DNA from: Streptomyces candidus
Lineage (GTDB): Bacteria; Actinomycetota; Actinomycetes; Streptomycetales; Streptomycetaceae
Assembly (NCBI RefSeq): GCF_014207445.1
Contig: NZ_JACHEM010000002.1
Coordinates: 186,001 to 250,000, forward strand
DNA length: 64,000 nt
Reading direction: 5' to 3'
The position numbers were made by a program, and so were the translations under genes. Under the pieces are notes generated by a model. That model was not told the origin of the DNA. It saw only the letters and a list, made by a program, of their open reading frames with translations, and did no database searches. Of this stretch, positions 1 through 11,728 are shown piece after piece (the stretch's first letter is position 1; every line of letters begins with the position of its first letter).

Positions 1-1845
1 ATGCAGGGCCAGGAAACGGAAGAGCCGGGCGGCGGACTCCTCCAGGGCCCGGTACGACCAGGAGAAGACGGCGCGTACGTCGGTGGTGGTGTCGGAGCCG
101 GTGAACGCGTCGAGACCGCCCTGGGCCTGTCGCAGGTCGTCGGCGATGGCGTGCAGGAGGAAGGACGGATCGAGCTCCGCGCGGGCGGCGACCACGGCCA
201 TGGCCAGGGGAAGCCGTCCGCACAGGCGGATGATGTCGGCCGTCGCGGTGGGTTCGGCGTCCAGCCGTTCCGCTCCCAGTCGTCGCTCCAGGGCCTGGCG
301 GGCCTCCGTCTGCGAGGGCAGCGGGAGGGAGAGGGGCTTGGCGCCGTCGCTGGTGATCAGGCCGGGGAGACGGTTGCGGCTGGTGATCAGCGTGAGGCAG
401 CCCGCTCCCCCGGGAAGCAGGGGGCGGACCTGCTGCTCGTCGCGGGCATTGTCCAGGACGAGGAGGATCCGCCGGTCGGCGAGCAGGCTGCGGAAGAGCG
501 TGCTGCGGCCGTGAGTGTCTTCCGGGATGCGCTGCGCGGGCACGCCGAGGGCGGTGAGGAATCCGTGCAGGGCGTTGCCCGGCGGCACTGCGGGCGCGTG
601 CGGGTGGACACCGCACAGGTTGACGAAGAGCTGTCCGTCGGGGAAGGAGGAGGTGATGCGGTGGGCGTGGTGGACGGCGAAGGTGGTCTTGCCGACGCCG
701 GGAGTACCGCTGATGACGACGACGGGAGCCTCGGCCGGCGCGGGCCGGCCCGGTGCCCCGCTCACGGCCGACAGCCACGCGCTTTCGGCCGCCCGGCCCG
801 CGAACACCGGGAGACCGCGGGGCAGTTGTGCGGGACGCGCCAGGGCAGGTGGCGGGGCTCCCTTCTGCTCCGTGGCAGCACCGGCAGTTGGACCGGACAG
901 GCCGTCCGCGCCGGGGCCGACGGCTGGGGCTGCCTCGGCCTCGCCGGATGCTCCGGCCCCGGCGGTGGCGAACGGGCCGTGGCTGTGCGCGGTGTCGCCG
1001 CCGCCGGGGACGCTCGCCGCGCCGTACCCGTTCGGTGCGGAGGCCGGGTGAAGGGGCGGCAGGTCGTGATGGAGGATGCCGTGGTGCAGGGCGCGCAACG
1101 AGGGGCCCGGTTCGAGTCCGAGTTCGTCGGCGAGAAGCCGGCGCAGGTCGGCGTAGCGCTGCAGGGCTTCCGGGTACCGGCCGGCGAGGTACAGGGCGCG
1201 CAGCAGCAGCGCCCAACCGGTCTCCCGCAGGGGGTGCTCGGTGGTCATCTCCTGCGCCGCGTCCAGGGCGTCGGTGATCCGTCCTTGCAGGAGCAGGGCG
1301 GTGGTGCGGATCTCGCGGGTCGTCTGCCGCAGCTCTTCCAGGCGGGCCGTCTCGTGGGTGGCGAACAGGTGGTGCGCCGCATCGGCGAAGGCGCTGCCGC
1401 GCCACATCTCCAGGGCTCTGCGGGCCTCCTCCACCGCCTGTTCGGGCCGGCCTCGTTCCATGGACCGTTGTGCCTGGGCGAGGGCCCGCTCGAAACGTAC
1501 GGTGTCACGGCTGCCGGGCGGCACCCGCAGGGCGTAGCCCAGGGGTTCTGTGACCAGCACCTCGAAGGTGCCTCGCCGGCGCAGGTGCTGGGGTTCCAGG
1601 ACCGCGCGGACCTTGCTGATGTGGGCGTGCAGGGAGCCCAGCGCCCCGCGGGGGGCTCGTCCCGGCTGCTGCGGCCACAGTTCCTCGCACAGCGTTTGCG
1701 GAGAGACCGCCCTGCCGTCGGCGAGCAGGAGGCGGATCAGCAGCAGCCGTTGTCTGCGCCGGCCCGGATCGATGTCCGTGCCCGCCCGGCGTACCACCAG
1801 CGGCCCCAGCACTCCGAAATCGAGTCCCTGCCCCACAGCTGTCAC
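1..1845 (-). CDS. SARP/AfsR-type transcriptional regulator with NB-ARC ATPase domain (C-terminus beyond window edge)
   Basis: The first 615 codons of a regulator that reads off the left edge. In order it shows an OmpR-like winged helix (about residues 5-95, beginning FGVLGPL), a bacterial transcriptional activation domain of helical repeats (about 100-245), a Pro/Ala/Gly-rich linker (about 255-345), and an NB-ARC type NTPase with Walker A GTPGVGKTTF near residue 380 and a Walker B-like RILLVLDNA near 455. This is the AfsR-like SARP layout. Known members activate secondary-metabolite promoters; the target here is not visible, since no biosynthetic cluster lies in the window. The GTG at 1845 was chosen because it sits just before the family start; in-frame GTGs at 1854 and 1893 are alternatives and none has a strong ribosome-binding site. 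It is transcribed away from the hydrolase genes to its right. Confidence 0.9.
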   Translation of the reverse strand, partial: MTAVGQGLDFGVLGPLVVRRAGTDIDPGRRRQRLLLIRLLLADGRAVSPQTLCEELWPQQPGRAPRGALGSLHAHISKVRAVLEPQHLRRRGTFEVLVTEPLGYALRVPPGSRDTVRFERALAQAQRSMERGRPEQAVEEARRALEMWRGSAFADAAHHLFATHETARLEELRQTTREIRTTALLLQGRITDALDAAQEMTTEHPLRETGWALLLRALYLAGRYPEALQRYADLRRLLADELGLEPGPSLRALHHGILHHDLPPLHPASAPNGYGAASVPGGGDTAHSHGPFATAGAGASGEAEAAPAVGPGADGLSGPTAGAATEQKGAPPPALARPAQLPRGLPVFAGRAAESAWLSAVSGAPGRPAPAEAPVVVISGTPGVGKTTFAVHHAHRITSSFPDGQLFVNLCGVHPHAPAVPPGNALHGFLTALGVPAQRIPEDTHGRSTLFRSLLADRRILLVLDNARDEQQVRPLLPGGAGCLTLITSRNRLPGLITSDGAKPLSLPLPSQTEARQALERRLGAERLDAEPTATADIIRLCGRLPLAMAVVAARAELDPSFLLHAIADDLRQAQGGLDAFTGSDTTTDVRAVFSWSYRALEESAARLFRFLALH

Positions 1846-1900
1846 CGCGCCCACCCGGAATCCGGCTCGGCGGTGCCGCCATCGGGGGCACACGCATGAT

Positions 1901-1917
1901 CATGTCCTGCGGACATG
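1901..1917. promoter_or_regulatory. Inverted repeat upstream of the SARP gene
   Basis: A perfect 7-bp inverted repeat CATGTCC-TGC-GGACATG lies 56-72 bp upstream of the SARP start, adjoining a second 10-bp palindrome CATGATCATG at 1895-1904. AT-richer palindromes of this kind in a very GC-rich background are typical operators. The binding protein is unknown. Confidence 0.4.
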
Positions 1918-2139
1918 TGTGCGGCCCGCTCCCGCGGTGACGAAAGCCGGCTGCCGGTCCACATGGCATCCGCTCGTTCCTCGTCGCGATGACCTCCCCG
2001 CCGGGTCGAGGGGCCGACGCGGGTGATCGGAGCGGTGAGCACCCCGTCGTCCGCCTCCCCAGTCCCGGACATGACATTAGCAGGACGCCACCTGGCGTGT
2101 CGGCGCCGTCGATCTTCGGACCTCACGCCGACGGACGCC

Positions 2140-2196
2140 GTTCACCTGGGGCGATGCGTGAACCGCAGCGGCGTTCACTCCGTTGGGTGAGCGAAC
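2140..2196. promoter_or_regulatory. Cluster of GTTCAC/GTGAAC half-sites before the serine hydrolase gene
   Basis: GTTCAC at 2140-2145, its inverse GTGAAC at 2158-2163, GTTCAC again at 2173-2178, and GTGA-gc-GAAC at 2187-2196. They end 27 bp before the start codon at 2224 and probably form an operator. The 378-bp gap 1846-2223 between the divergent SARP and hydrolase genes also holds ACGCCA-CC-TGGCGT at 2085-2098. I see no gene in it. Confidence 0.4.
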
Positions 2197-2223
2197 GGTC
2201 GTCGTCCGGAGTGAGGGAAAGTC

Positions 2224-5503
<3,280 letters not shown>

Positions 5504-5606
5504 CCGACCACGCACGGCCGGCCGCTCCCGCGCCGGCGGCCGGCCCGCCGTACGGGGGGCCTGCTCGTCGGTTCCCGGACGGCTCGTCGGCAGGACGCTG
5601 AACCGG

Positions 5607-5640
5607 GTGCACCCCCGTCGTGACGGCGACGGGGGTGCAC
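5607..5640. terminator. Bidirectional terminator between convergent genes
   Basis: A perfect 14-bp stem (GTGCACCCCCGTCG and its complement) with a 6-nt loop lies between the ends of the chloroperoxidase-like gene (5503) and the APC transporter (5671, opposite strand). It can serve both. Confidence 0.85.
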
Positions 5641-5670
5641 GCTCCTGCCGGGCCGTGTCGTGCCCCGGTT

Positions 5671-7029
5671 TCAGTTCCGGCGGCGCAGCCGTGCTGCCGC
5701 GACGATGCCCAGAACGACACCGACGGCCAGTACCAGCAGCCCCCGGAACCAGACGTCGCGTTCGATCTGGGTGGCCAGCAGGATGCAGGAGAGCGCGCCG
5801 AGGACCGGCAGGACCGTCGGCGCCCGGAAGTGGTCGTGCTCCACCTCGTCGCGGCGCAGCACCAGGAGCGACGTGTTGACGAGGAAGAAGACCACCAGCA
5901 GGAGCAGCACCAGGGTGGAGGCGAGGGTGGCCACGTCACCGGTCAGGGCGAGGAGCAGCGAGAGCGCGCCGGTCGCGGCGATCGCGGCCCACGGGGTGCG
6001 CCGGCCGGGCAGGACCTTCGTCAGGAAGCCCGGCAGCAGACCGTCCTGGGCCATGCCGTAGGCCAGTCGTGACGACATGATGCCGGTGAGCAGCGCGCCG
6101 TTGGCGACCGCCACCAGCGCCACCGCGCTGAAGAGTTCCGGGGGGACACCGCCGGCCGCCCGGACCACTTCCAGCAGCGGACCGCTGGATTCGACCAGCT
6201 TCGCGGTCGGTACGGCCGCCGCCGCGGCGGCGCCGACCAGTGCGTACACCGCGCCCGCGGTGATCAGGGCACCGAAGAGCGCCCGGGGATACGAACGCCG
6301 CGGGTCCTTGGTCTCCTCGGCGACGTTGACGGACGTCTCGAAACCGACGAACGAGTAGTACGCGAGCACGGCCCCGCTCAGCAGCGCGGCCAGCGGGCCC
6401 TTCTCGGCGGTCCCCAGGTCGGTCAGCCTGCCCATGTCCCCGTCGCCGCGCAGCACGATCCAGACGCCCAGGCCGATCACCAGCAGCAGCCCGCCGACCT
6501 CGATGACCGTGGCGACGACGTTGGCCCGCGTCGACTCACTGATGCCCCGCGCGTTCAGCAGCGCCAGCGCGGTCAGGAACACGATCGTCACCAGGACCAG
6601 GGGCAGGGTGAAGAACTCGGTCAGGTAGTCGCCGCCGAAACCGCGGGCGAGCGCCGCCACCGAGACGATGCCGGCGGCGAGCATGCAGTACCCCGCGAGA
6701 AAACCGGTGAACGGCCCGTACGCCCGGGTCGCGTAGTGGGAGGAACCTCCCGCGCGCGGGTACTTGGTGACCAGCTCGGCGTACGAGGCGGCGGTCAGCA
6801 GTGCCAGGCACAGGGCGGCGAGAAGCGGGGCCCACACCGCGCCCCCCGAGTCGGCCGCGACCTGGCCCACCAGGACGTAGACGCCGGCGCCGAGGACGTC
6901 GCCGAGGATGAAGAAGTAGAGCAGTGACGTGGTCAGGGTCTTCTTGAGCGGCGTTCCCGCGGCAGCCGCCGGAGAAGGGGAAGCCGTCGCGGAGCCCGAC
7001 GTTTCGGGCTGGTCGGATGGATTTTTCAC
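5671..7029 (-). CDS. APC superfamily amino-acid permease
   Basis: 452 residues with about 12 hydrophobic segments. The first is LLYFFILGDVLGAGVYVLVG, the glycine-rich TM1 of the amino acid-polyamine-organocation superfamily. The SYAELVTKYPRAGGSSHYA segment after TM2 is characteristic of cationic/neutral amino-acid permeases. It should import an amino acid across the cytoplasmic membrane; the substrate is not determinable. The start GTG at 7029 is placed where family homology begins; an upstream open frame exists but reads as non-coding. It is divergent from the radical SAM gene, sharing the 227-bp gap 7030-7256. Confidence 0.85.
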   Translation of the reverse strand: MKNPSDQPETSGSATASPSPAAAAGTPLKKTLTTSLLYFFILGDVLGAGVYVLVGQVAADSGGAVWAPLLAALCLALLTAASYAELVTKYPRAGGSSHYATRAYGPFTGFLAGYCMLAAGIVSVAALARGFGGDYLTEFFTLPLVLVTIVFLTALALLNARGISESTRANVVATVIEVGGLLLVIGLGVWIVLRGDGDMGRLTDLGTAEKGPLAALLSGAVLAYYSFVGFETSVNVAEETKDPRRSYPRALFGALITAGAVYALVGAAAAAAVPTAKLVESSGPLLEVVRAAGGVPPELFSAVALVAVANGALLTGIMSSRLAYGMAQDGLLPGFLTKVLPGRRTPWAAIAATGALSLLLALTGDVATLASTLVLLLLVVFFLVNTSLLVLRRDEVEHDHFRAPTVLPVLGALSCILLATQIERDVWFRGLLVLAVGVVLGIVAAARLRRRN

Positions 7030-7256
7030 GTGGTGCCGTATACCCCGTGCGGCGTCCGGCAGACGGCAAGTCCCCCGGACGCCCGAGTGGGCAGGCGTCG
7101 CGGGGGCCCGTGGTCCGCTGGTCGGCGCCGGGGCGTCCTTCGGCCGGTGATCGCGTCGCGGCGCCGCGACGACACCTTTCCACCGGTACGGCACGATTGG
7201 TGCGACACCATGTTTCCCCGGCCGCACCGGCCGTCGGCACGCGGAGAGGACAGCAC

Positions 7257-8465
7257 GTGGAACCCACGCCGCGAGAGCCCGCCCCGTACGAACCCGGGCA
7301 GCGGCCCCCGGGCCCGGCCGCTCCGCCCGAGCAGCCCGCGCTGTTCGGCTGGCCGGACGACGACCCCGTCCCCTCCGTGCCGCAGCCGTTCCGGGACAGC
7401 CCCCGGGCACGTCGGATGCTGGACGTCCAGGAGGTCTACGCGGAGCGCGCCGCACTCGACTCCCCGCGGGGCCGGCAGATCATGGCCCGGCTGCCGGGAG
7501 TGCGGGTGACCGAGGTGGAGAGCCACTGGCGCATCCCCTCCCTCCACGGCAACGACGGCAACGTCTCGCGGTGGGTGCGCGTGAAGACCGAGACCCTCGT
7601 CCTCGGGGTCAAGCACTCCCTCGTGACCCGCCCCAACGGCAGATCGGCCGACTGGATCGCCCCGGGCCCCTCCAACGGCTGTGCGATGGCCTGCGCGTAC
7701 TGCTACGTCCCCCGCCGCAAGGGCTACGCCAACCCCATCACGCTGTTCACCAACATCGAAGCGATCGTGAGCCACGTCCGCCGCCACGTCCGGGCCCAGG
7801 GGCCCAAGACGACGCCCAACCAGTGCGATGCCCACTCCTGGGTCTACGACATCGGCGAGAACGGCGACTGTTCCGTCGACGCCCTGGTCTGCGACAACAC
7901 GGCGGACCTCGTCGCCGCGTTCCGCGCTCTGCCGACGGCGAAGGCCTCCTTCGCGACCAAGTTCGTCAACCCCGACCTGCTCCGCCTCGACCCCCAGGGA
8001 CGCACCCGCGTGCGGTTCTCCCTCATGCCTCCCGACGACGCCCGTCTGCTGGACATCCGCACCAGCCCCGTCGCCGAACGGATATCGGCGGCAGCCGACT
8101 TCCTCGACGCGGGTTACGAGGTCCACTTCAACCTCTCGCCCGTCGTGCTGCGCCCGGGATGGCAGCGGGACTGGGCGGAGCTTCTCGTGCACCTGGACGA
8201 CGTCCTGCCCGAACGGGTGAAGGAGCAGGCGGCGGCGGAAATCATCATGCTCACCCACAACGAGGCCCTGCACGAGGTCAACCTGGGCTGGCACCCACGT
8301 GCCGAAGAGGTGCTGTGGCAGCCCGCGGCCCAGGAGACCAAACGCTCGCAGAACGGGGCTCTCAACGTGCGCTACACGCCGCAGGTCAAACAGCAGTCGC
8401 TGGCGAGGCTGCGGCAGCTGCTCACCGCGCACGCGCCGTGGCTGCGGATCAGGTACGCCTTCTGA
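7257..8465 (+). CDS. Spore photoproduct lyase family radical SAM protein
   Basis: 402 residues. A proline-rich N-terminus (1-50) precedes the radical SAM core, whose Fe-S cysteines are C142-AMA-C146-AY-C149 (CxxxCxxC). The flanking pattern GPSNGCAMACAYCYVPRRKGYANPI is that of spore photoproduct lyase, which reverses the UV thymine dimer SP using S-adenosylmethionine. Bacillus SPL is about 342 residues; this actinobacterial form carries an N-terminal extension. Whether it repairs SP or has another substrate is inference. GGAGAGGA six bases before the GTG fixes the start. A topoisomerase gene follows 152 bp downstream. Confidence 0.85.
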   Translation: MEPTPREPAPYEPGQRPPGPAAPPEQPALFGWPDDDPVPSVPQPFRDSPRARRMLDVQEVYAERAALDSPRGRQIMARLPGVRVTEVESHWRIPSLHGNDGNVSRWVRVKTETLVLGVKHSLVTRPNGRSADWIAPGPSNGCAMACAYCYVPRRKGYANPITLFTNIEAIVSHVRRHVRAQGPKTTPNQCDAHSWVYDIGENGDCSVDALVCDNTADLVAAFRALPTAKASFATKFVNPDLLRLDPQGRTRVRFSLMPPDDARLLDIRTSPVAERISAAADFLDAGYEVHFNLSPVVLRPGWQRDWAELLVHLDDVLPERVKEQAAAEIIMLTHNEALHEVNLGWHPRAEEVLWQPAAQETKRSQNGALNVRYTPQVKQQSLARLRQLLTAHAPWLRIRYAF

Positions 8466-8617
8466 CACACGCCGGACAGCGCGCCCGCGTCACCCGGCAC
8501 CACCGCTTCGGTGGCCCACGGCATCCGCCGCGGCCACAATGGCGGGGTACCCGCACGGGCGGCCGTACGGGTCCGGCCCGGCGACGGTCCCGTGCCGCGA
8601 ACCGCAAGGGGAACGAC

Positions 8618-9634
8618 ATGCGGCTACGGACGAGCGACCTCACGGCCCCCGGCTACCGGCGGCGCCGCCACGGACACGGGTTCAGCTACCTCGGCCTCCG
8701 GGGCGAGCGCCTCACCGACGCCCGCGAGCTCCAGCGGGTGCGCGCCCTCGTGATCCCGCCCGCCTGGCGGGACGTCTGGATCTCCCCGCATCCCAACGGT
8801 CACATCCAGGCCGTGGGCACCGACGAGGCCGGCCGCCGCCAGTACCTCTACCACCCTCTCTTCCGTGAGCAGCAGGAAGCCGCCAAGCACGCACGGGTCC
8901 TGGAGCTGGGTGCCGTGCTGCCCGAAGTGAGGCGCGAGGTCGCCACGGGCCTCGGCGGCCCCGGCCTGAGCCGCGAGAGGGTGCTCTCGCTCGGTATCCG
9001 CCTCCTCGACGTCGGCTTCTTCCGCGTCGGGGACGAACGGTACGTGCGGTCCCACGACTCCTACGGCCTGACCACCGTGCGGCGCGACCAGATCACCGGC
9101 CGCCGCGGAGGCGTCGTCTTCACCTACGCGGCGAAGAGCGGCACCCGCTACTGCCGCGCCATCGACGACGCCGAGGCATGCGCCGCCCTGCGGGCCCTGC
9201 TGCGCCGTCGCGGCGGCGACGAACGGCTCTTCGCGTACTGGGAGTCGCGTCGCTGGCACCCGGTCAACGCCGGAGACCTGAACGAGCACCTCCGTGGCCT
9301 GGCGGGTCTGGACGTGACCTGCAAGGACTTCCGCACCTGGCACGCGACCGTGCTGGCCGCCGTGGCGCTCGCCGTCTCCGCCCCGGTGGCCGGCGCCTCC
9401 CAGGCCGCCAGGAAACGCGCCTGCGCGCGGGCGGTCCGCGAGGTCGCCGGCTACCTCGGCAACACCCCGGCCGTCTGCCGCTCCTCCTACATCAACCCGC
9501 GCCTGTTCGAACTCTTCGACGAGGGAAGGACCATCGCCCCGTCCCTCGCCTCCCTCGGCTCGGCCTCCCGGACGGGCACCCTCGCCACCCACGGCCCGGC
9601 GGAGGCTGCCGTCCTGCGCCTGCTGGGGTCATAA
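8618..9634 (+). CDS. Type IB DNA topoisomerase (poxvirus/eukaryote-like)
   Basis: 338 residues, the normal size for bacterial TopIB. The N-terminal domain contains VIPPAWRDVWISPHPNGHIQA, diagnostic of the family. The C-terminal catalytic domain has the probable arginine/lysine/arginine/histidine/tyrosine set at about R144, K173, R239, H242 (CKDFRTWHAT) and nucleophile Y291 (SSYINPRLFELF). It relaxes supercoils by nicking one strand through a 3'-phosphotyrosine link. AGGGGAACGAC lies before the ATG. It sits directly after the SPL-like gene, consistent with, but not proof of, a DNA-maintenance pair. Confidence 0.92.
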   Translation: MRLRTSDLTAPGYRRRRHGHGFSYLGLRGERLTDARELQRVRALVIPPAWRDVWISPHPNGHIQAVGTDEAGRRQYLYHPLFREQQEAAKHARVLELGAVLPEVRREVATGLGGPGLSRERVLSLGIRLLDVGFFRVGDERYVRSHDSYGLTTVRRDQITGRRGGVVFTYAAKSGTRYCRAIDDAEACAALRALLRRRGGDERLFAYWESRRWHPVNAGDLNEHLRGLAGLDVTCKDFRTWHATVLAAVALAVSAPVAGASQAARKRACARAVREVAGYLGNTPAVCRSSYINPRLFELFDEGRTIAPSLASLGSASRTGTLATHGPAEAAVLRLLGS

Positions 9635-9726
9635 CCTCCACAGAGGGGGCAACTGGCAGCTCCCGCCGCGATACAGGGACTCCTACGGTTTCGGTACCCC
9701 ACACCGAGAACGAGGAGATTCCCCCC

Positions 9727-11082
9727 ATGCTCCACCGACACGTCAGGGCGACCTGTGCCGCGTTCGTCGCGGTAGGCGCCCTCGTACTGGCCGGGTTCCC
9801 CGGCTCCGCCGCCGCCGAATCCGCCGCGCCCGCCGTCCCCTCCGCCGCCGAGACCCAAGCCGTCGACAACGCGTCACCCGAACTGCTGCGCGCCATGCAG
9901 CGCGACTTCGGCGTCACCCGGGGGCAGGCCCTCGCACGGCTGTCGAACGAGGCGAAGGCGGGCGCCGTCGCCGGTGCGTTGCGCAACGCACTCGGGAAGG
10001 ACTTCGCCGGGGCGTGGGTGCACGGCAAGGACTCCGCGGCGCTGAGCGTGGCCACCGTGGACGCGGCCGATGTGGCGGCCATCGAGCGCAAGGGCGCCCG
10101 GGCCGTCGTCGTCCAGCACACGCTGCAGCAGCTGGACAGTGCTCTCGCCAAGCTCGACAGGGCGGCGGCCGGAGCCACGGGTGCGGCCGTGCCCGTCCGC
10201 TACGTGGACGTCAGGACGAACGCGGTGACGCTGGAGGCGGCCGGGACCGACGCGGCGGACAAGCTCGTCTCCGCCGCGGGAGTCGACTCCGCGCTCGTAC
10301 GGACAGTTTCCTCGGCGGAGCAGCCGCGGCCGCTGTACGACATACGGGGCGGCGACGCGTACTACATGAACAACAGCGGACGCTGTTCGGTCGGATTCGC
10401 GATCACCAAGGGGACGCAGCAGGGCTTCGCCACCGCCGGGCACTGCGGGCGTCCCGGCACCACGACCACCGGCTACAACCGGGTGGCGCAGGGCTCCTTC
10501 CAGGCCTCCACGTTCCCCGGACGCGACATGGCCTGGGTGGCCACCAACTCCAACTGGACGGCCACGCCGTACGTGAAGAGCGGCAGCGGAAACGTTCAGG
10601 TGGCCGGGTCGACGCAGGCCGCCGTCGGAGCCTCGGTCTGCCGCTCCGGGTCCACCACCGGCTGGCACTGCGGCACCATCCAGCAGCACAACACCAGCGT
10701 GACCTACCCCGAGGGGACCATCTCCGGCGTGACACGCACGACGGTCTGCGCCGAACCGGGCGACTCCGGAGGCTCGTACATCTCCGGCAGCCAGGCACAG
10801 GGCGTCACCTCCGGCGGCTCCGGCAACTGCCGTACCGGCGGGACCACCTACTACCAGCCGATCAACCCGCTCCTCCAGAGCTACGGGCTGACGCTCAAGA
10901 CCACGTCCGGTGACCCCGGCCCCGGACCGGGCGAGCCCGGCGGGACCTGGTCCGCGGGCACCGTCTACGCGGCCGGTGCCCAGGTCACGTACGGCGGCGC
11001 CACCTACCGCTGCCTCCAGGGACACCAGGCCCAGCCGGGCTGGGAGCCCTCGAACGCCCCCGCCCTGTGGCAGCGCGTGTGA
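9727..11082 (+). CDS. Secreted S1 peptidase, streptogrisin-type, with C-terminal chitin-binding module
   Basis: 451 residues. A Sec signal (about 1-32), then a pro-region with an alpha-lytic-protease inhibitor fold (about 45-195), then a chymotrypsin-like domain starting near YDIRGGDAYY. The catalytic triad is visible: H239 in TAGHC, D267 in GRDMAW, S347 in GDSGGS. A Gly/Pro linker (about 397-407) leads to a C-terminal family 5/12 carbohydrate-binding module (WSAGTVYAAGAQVTYGG, then WEP...ALWQ), typical for chitin binding. This is the streptogrisin C/D arrangement: an exported protease tethered to chitin. GAGGAG before the ATG fixes the start. Confidence 0.93.
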   Translation: MLHRHVRATCAAFVAVGALVLAGFPGSAAAESAAPAVPSAAETQAVDNASPELLRAMQRDFGVTRGQALARLSNEAKAGAVAGALRNALGKDFAGAWVHGKDSAALSVATVDAADVAAIERKGARAVVVQHTLQQLDSALAKLDRAAAGATGAAVPVRYVDVRTNAVTLEAAGTDAADKLVSAAGVDSALVRTVSSAEQPRPLYDIRGGDAYYMNNSGRCSVGFAITKGTQQGFATAGHCGRPGTTTTGYNRVAQGSFQASTFPGRDMAWVATNSNWTATPYVKSGSGNVQVAGSTQAAVGASVCRSGSTTGWHCGTIQQHNTSVTYPEGTISGVTRTTVCAEPGDSGGSYISGSQAQGVTSGGSGNCRTGGTTYYQPINPLLQSYGLTLKTTSGDPGPGPGEPGGTWSAGTVYAAGAQVTYGGATYRCLQGHQAQPGWEPSNAPALWQRV

Positions 11083-11283
11083 CCACCTCGCGCCCTGCCC
11101 CGTAGGAGCTGTCCACAGAGGCCGCACTACTGCGTCCGATGCGTCCGGTGCCGCCCCGCGCGGTGCCGGGCGCACTGCTGCCTGCAGAATGGAAGGCCTT
11201 CGCCCCGTGTCGCTGGTAGGCCGTACGGGTGAGGGACGTCAGAATTGCCGGATGCAGATACAGCACGTGGGTGGGGTGGTCCG

Positions 11284-11673
11284 GTGAGCAGGTATGACGT
11301 CACCGACGAGCAGTGGGAAGGGCTCGCCCAGGTCGTACCGCTGCGCAGCCGCAACGAATGGCCGTCCAGGGCCGATCACCGCACGATGCCGCAGGAGTAC
11401 GAAGCGGCGGAGCAGCGGCGCATGGTGGTCCTGCGGGTGCAGGTCTTCTCGGACGCGAGAGAGGTCGCGGAGTACCTGATCGCGCAGATCCCGGTACTCC
11501 TGGACCTGACCAGCGCGGAAGGCGACGTCGCCAAGCGGATCCTGGACTTCAGCAGCGGGGTGGTCTTCGGACTCGGCAGCGGCATGCACCGGGTGGACCG
11601 CAACGTGTTCCTGCTGGCGCCGGTCGGCATGGAGGTCGAGGGGGCCGAGGCGGCGGTCGTCCCCCGATCGTAG
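11284..11673 (+). CDS. sepF: Cell division protein SepF (SepF3-type)
   Basis: 129 residues. The SepF core (MVVLRVQVFSDAREVAEYLIAQ, then DLTSAEGDVAKRILDFSSG, then FLLAP) occupies residues 45-118. SepF binds FtsZ and the membrane at the septum; Streptomyces carry several copies and this sequence resembles the third-type paralogue rather than the one beside ftsZ. The N-terminus SRYDVTDEQWEGL lacks an obvious amphipathic membrane helix, so a direct membrane role is uncertain. GTG start at 11284, preceded by GGGTGGGGTGG. No ftsZ neighbour is present; the genes to the right are an ATPase and a MazG protein. Confidence 0.85.
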   Translation: MSRYDVTDEQWEGLAQVVPLRSRNEWPSRADHRTMPQEYEAAEQRRMVVLRVQVFSDAREVAEYLIAQIPVLLDLTSAEGDVAKRILDFSSGVVFGLGSGMHRVDRNVFLLAPVGMEVEGAEAAVVPRS

Positions 11674-11728
11674 GAAGCTTTGCAGGCGTAACGGTTCGTC
11701 TGCCGGACCAGTGCATAACGTCCGCAGC

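Noticed and set aside
1..1899. 632-codon rightward open frame
   Set aside because: It is the mirror of the SARP gene; its sequence is low-complexity Gly/Ala/Gln/Arg with no family, while the leftward frame has clear domains.
11284..11345. N-terminus SRYDVTDEQWEGL looks like the start of an IS5-type transposase
   Set aside because: The rest of the 129-residue protein is a complete SepF, and no transposase catalytic residues or terminal repeats are present; I think the likeness is chance or an ancient shared segment.
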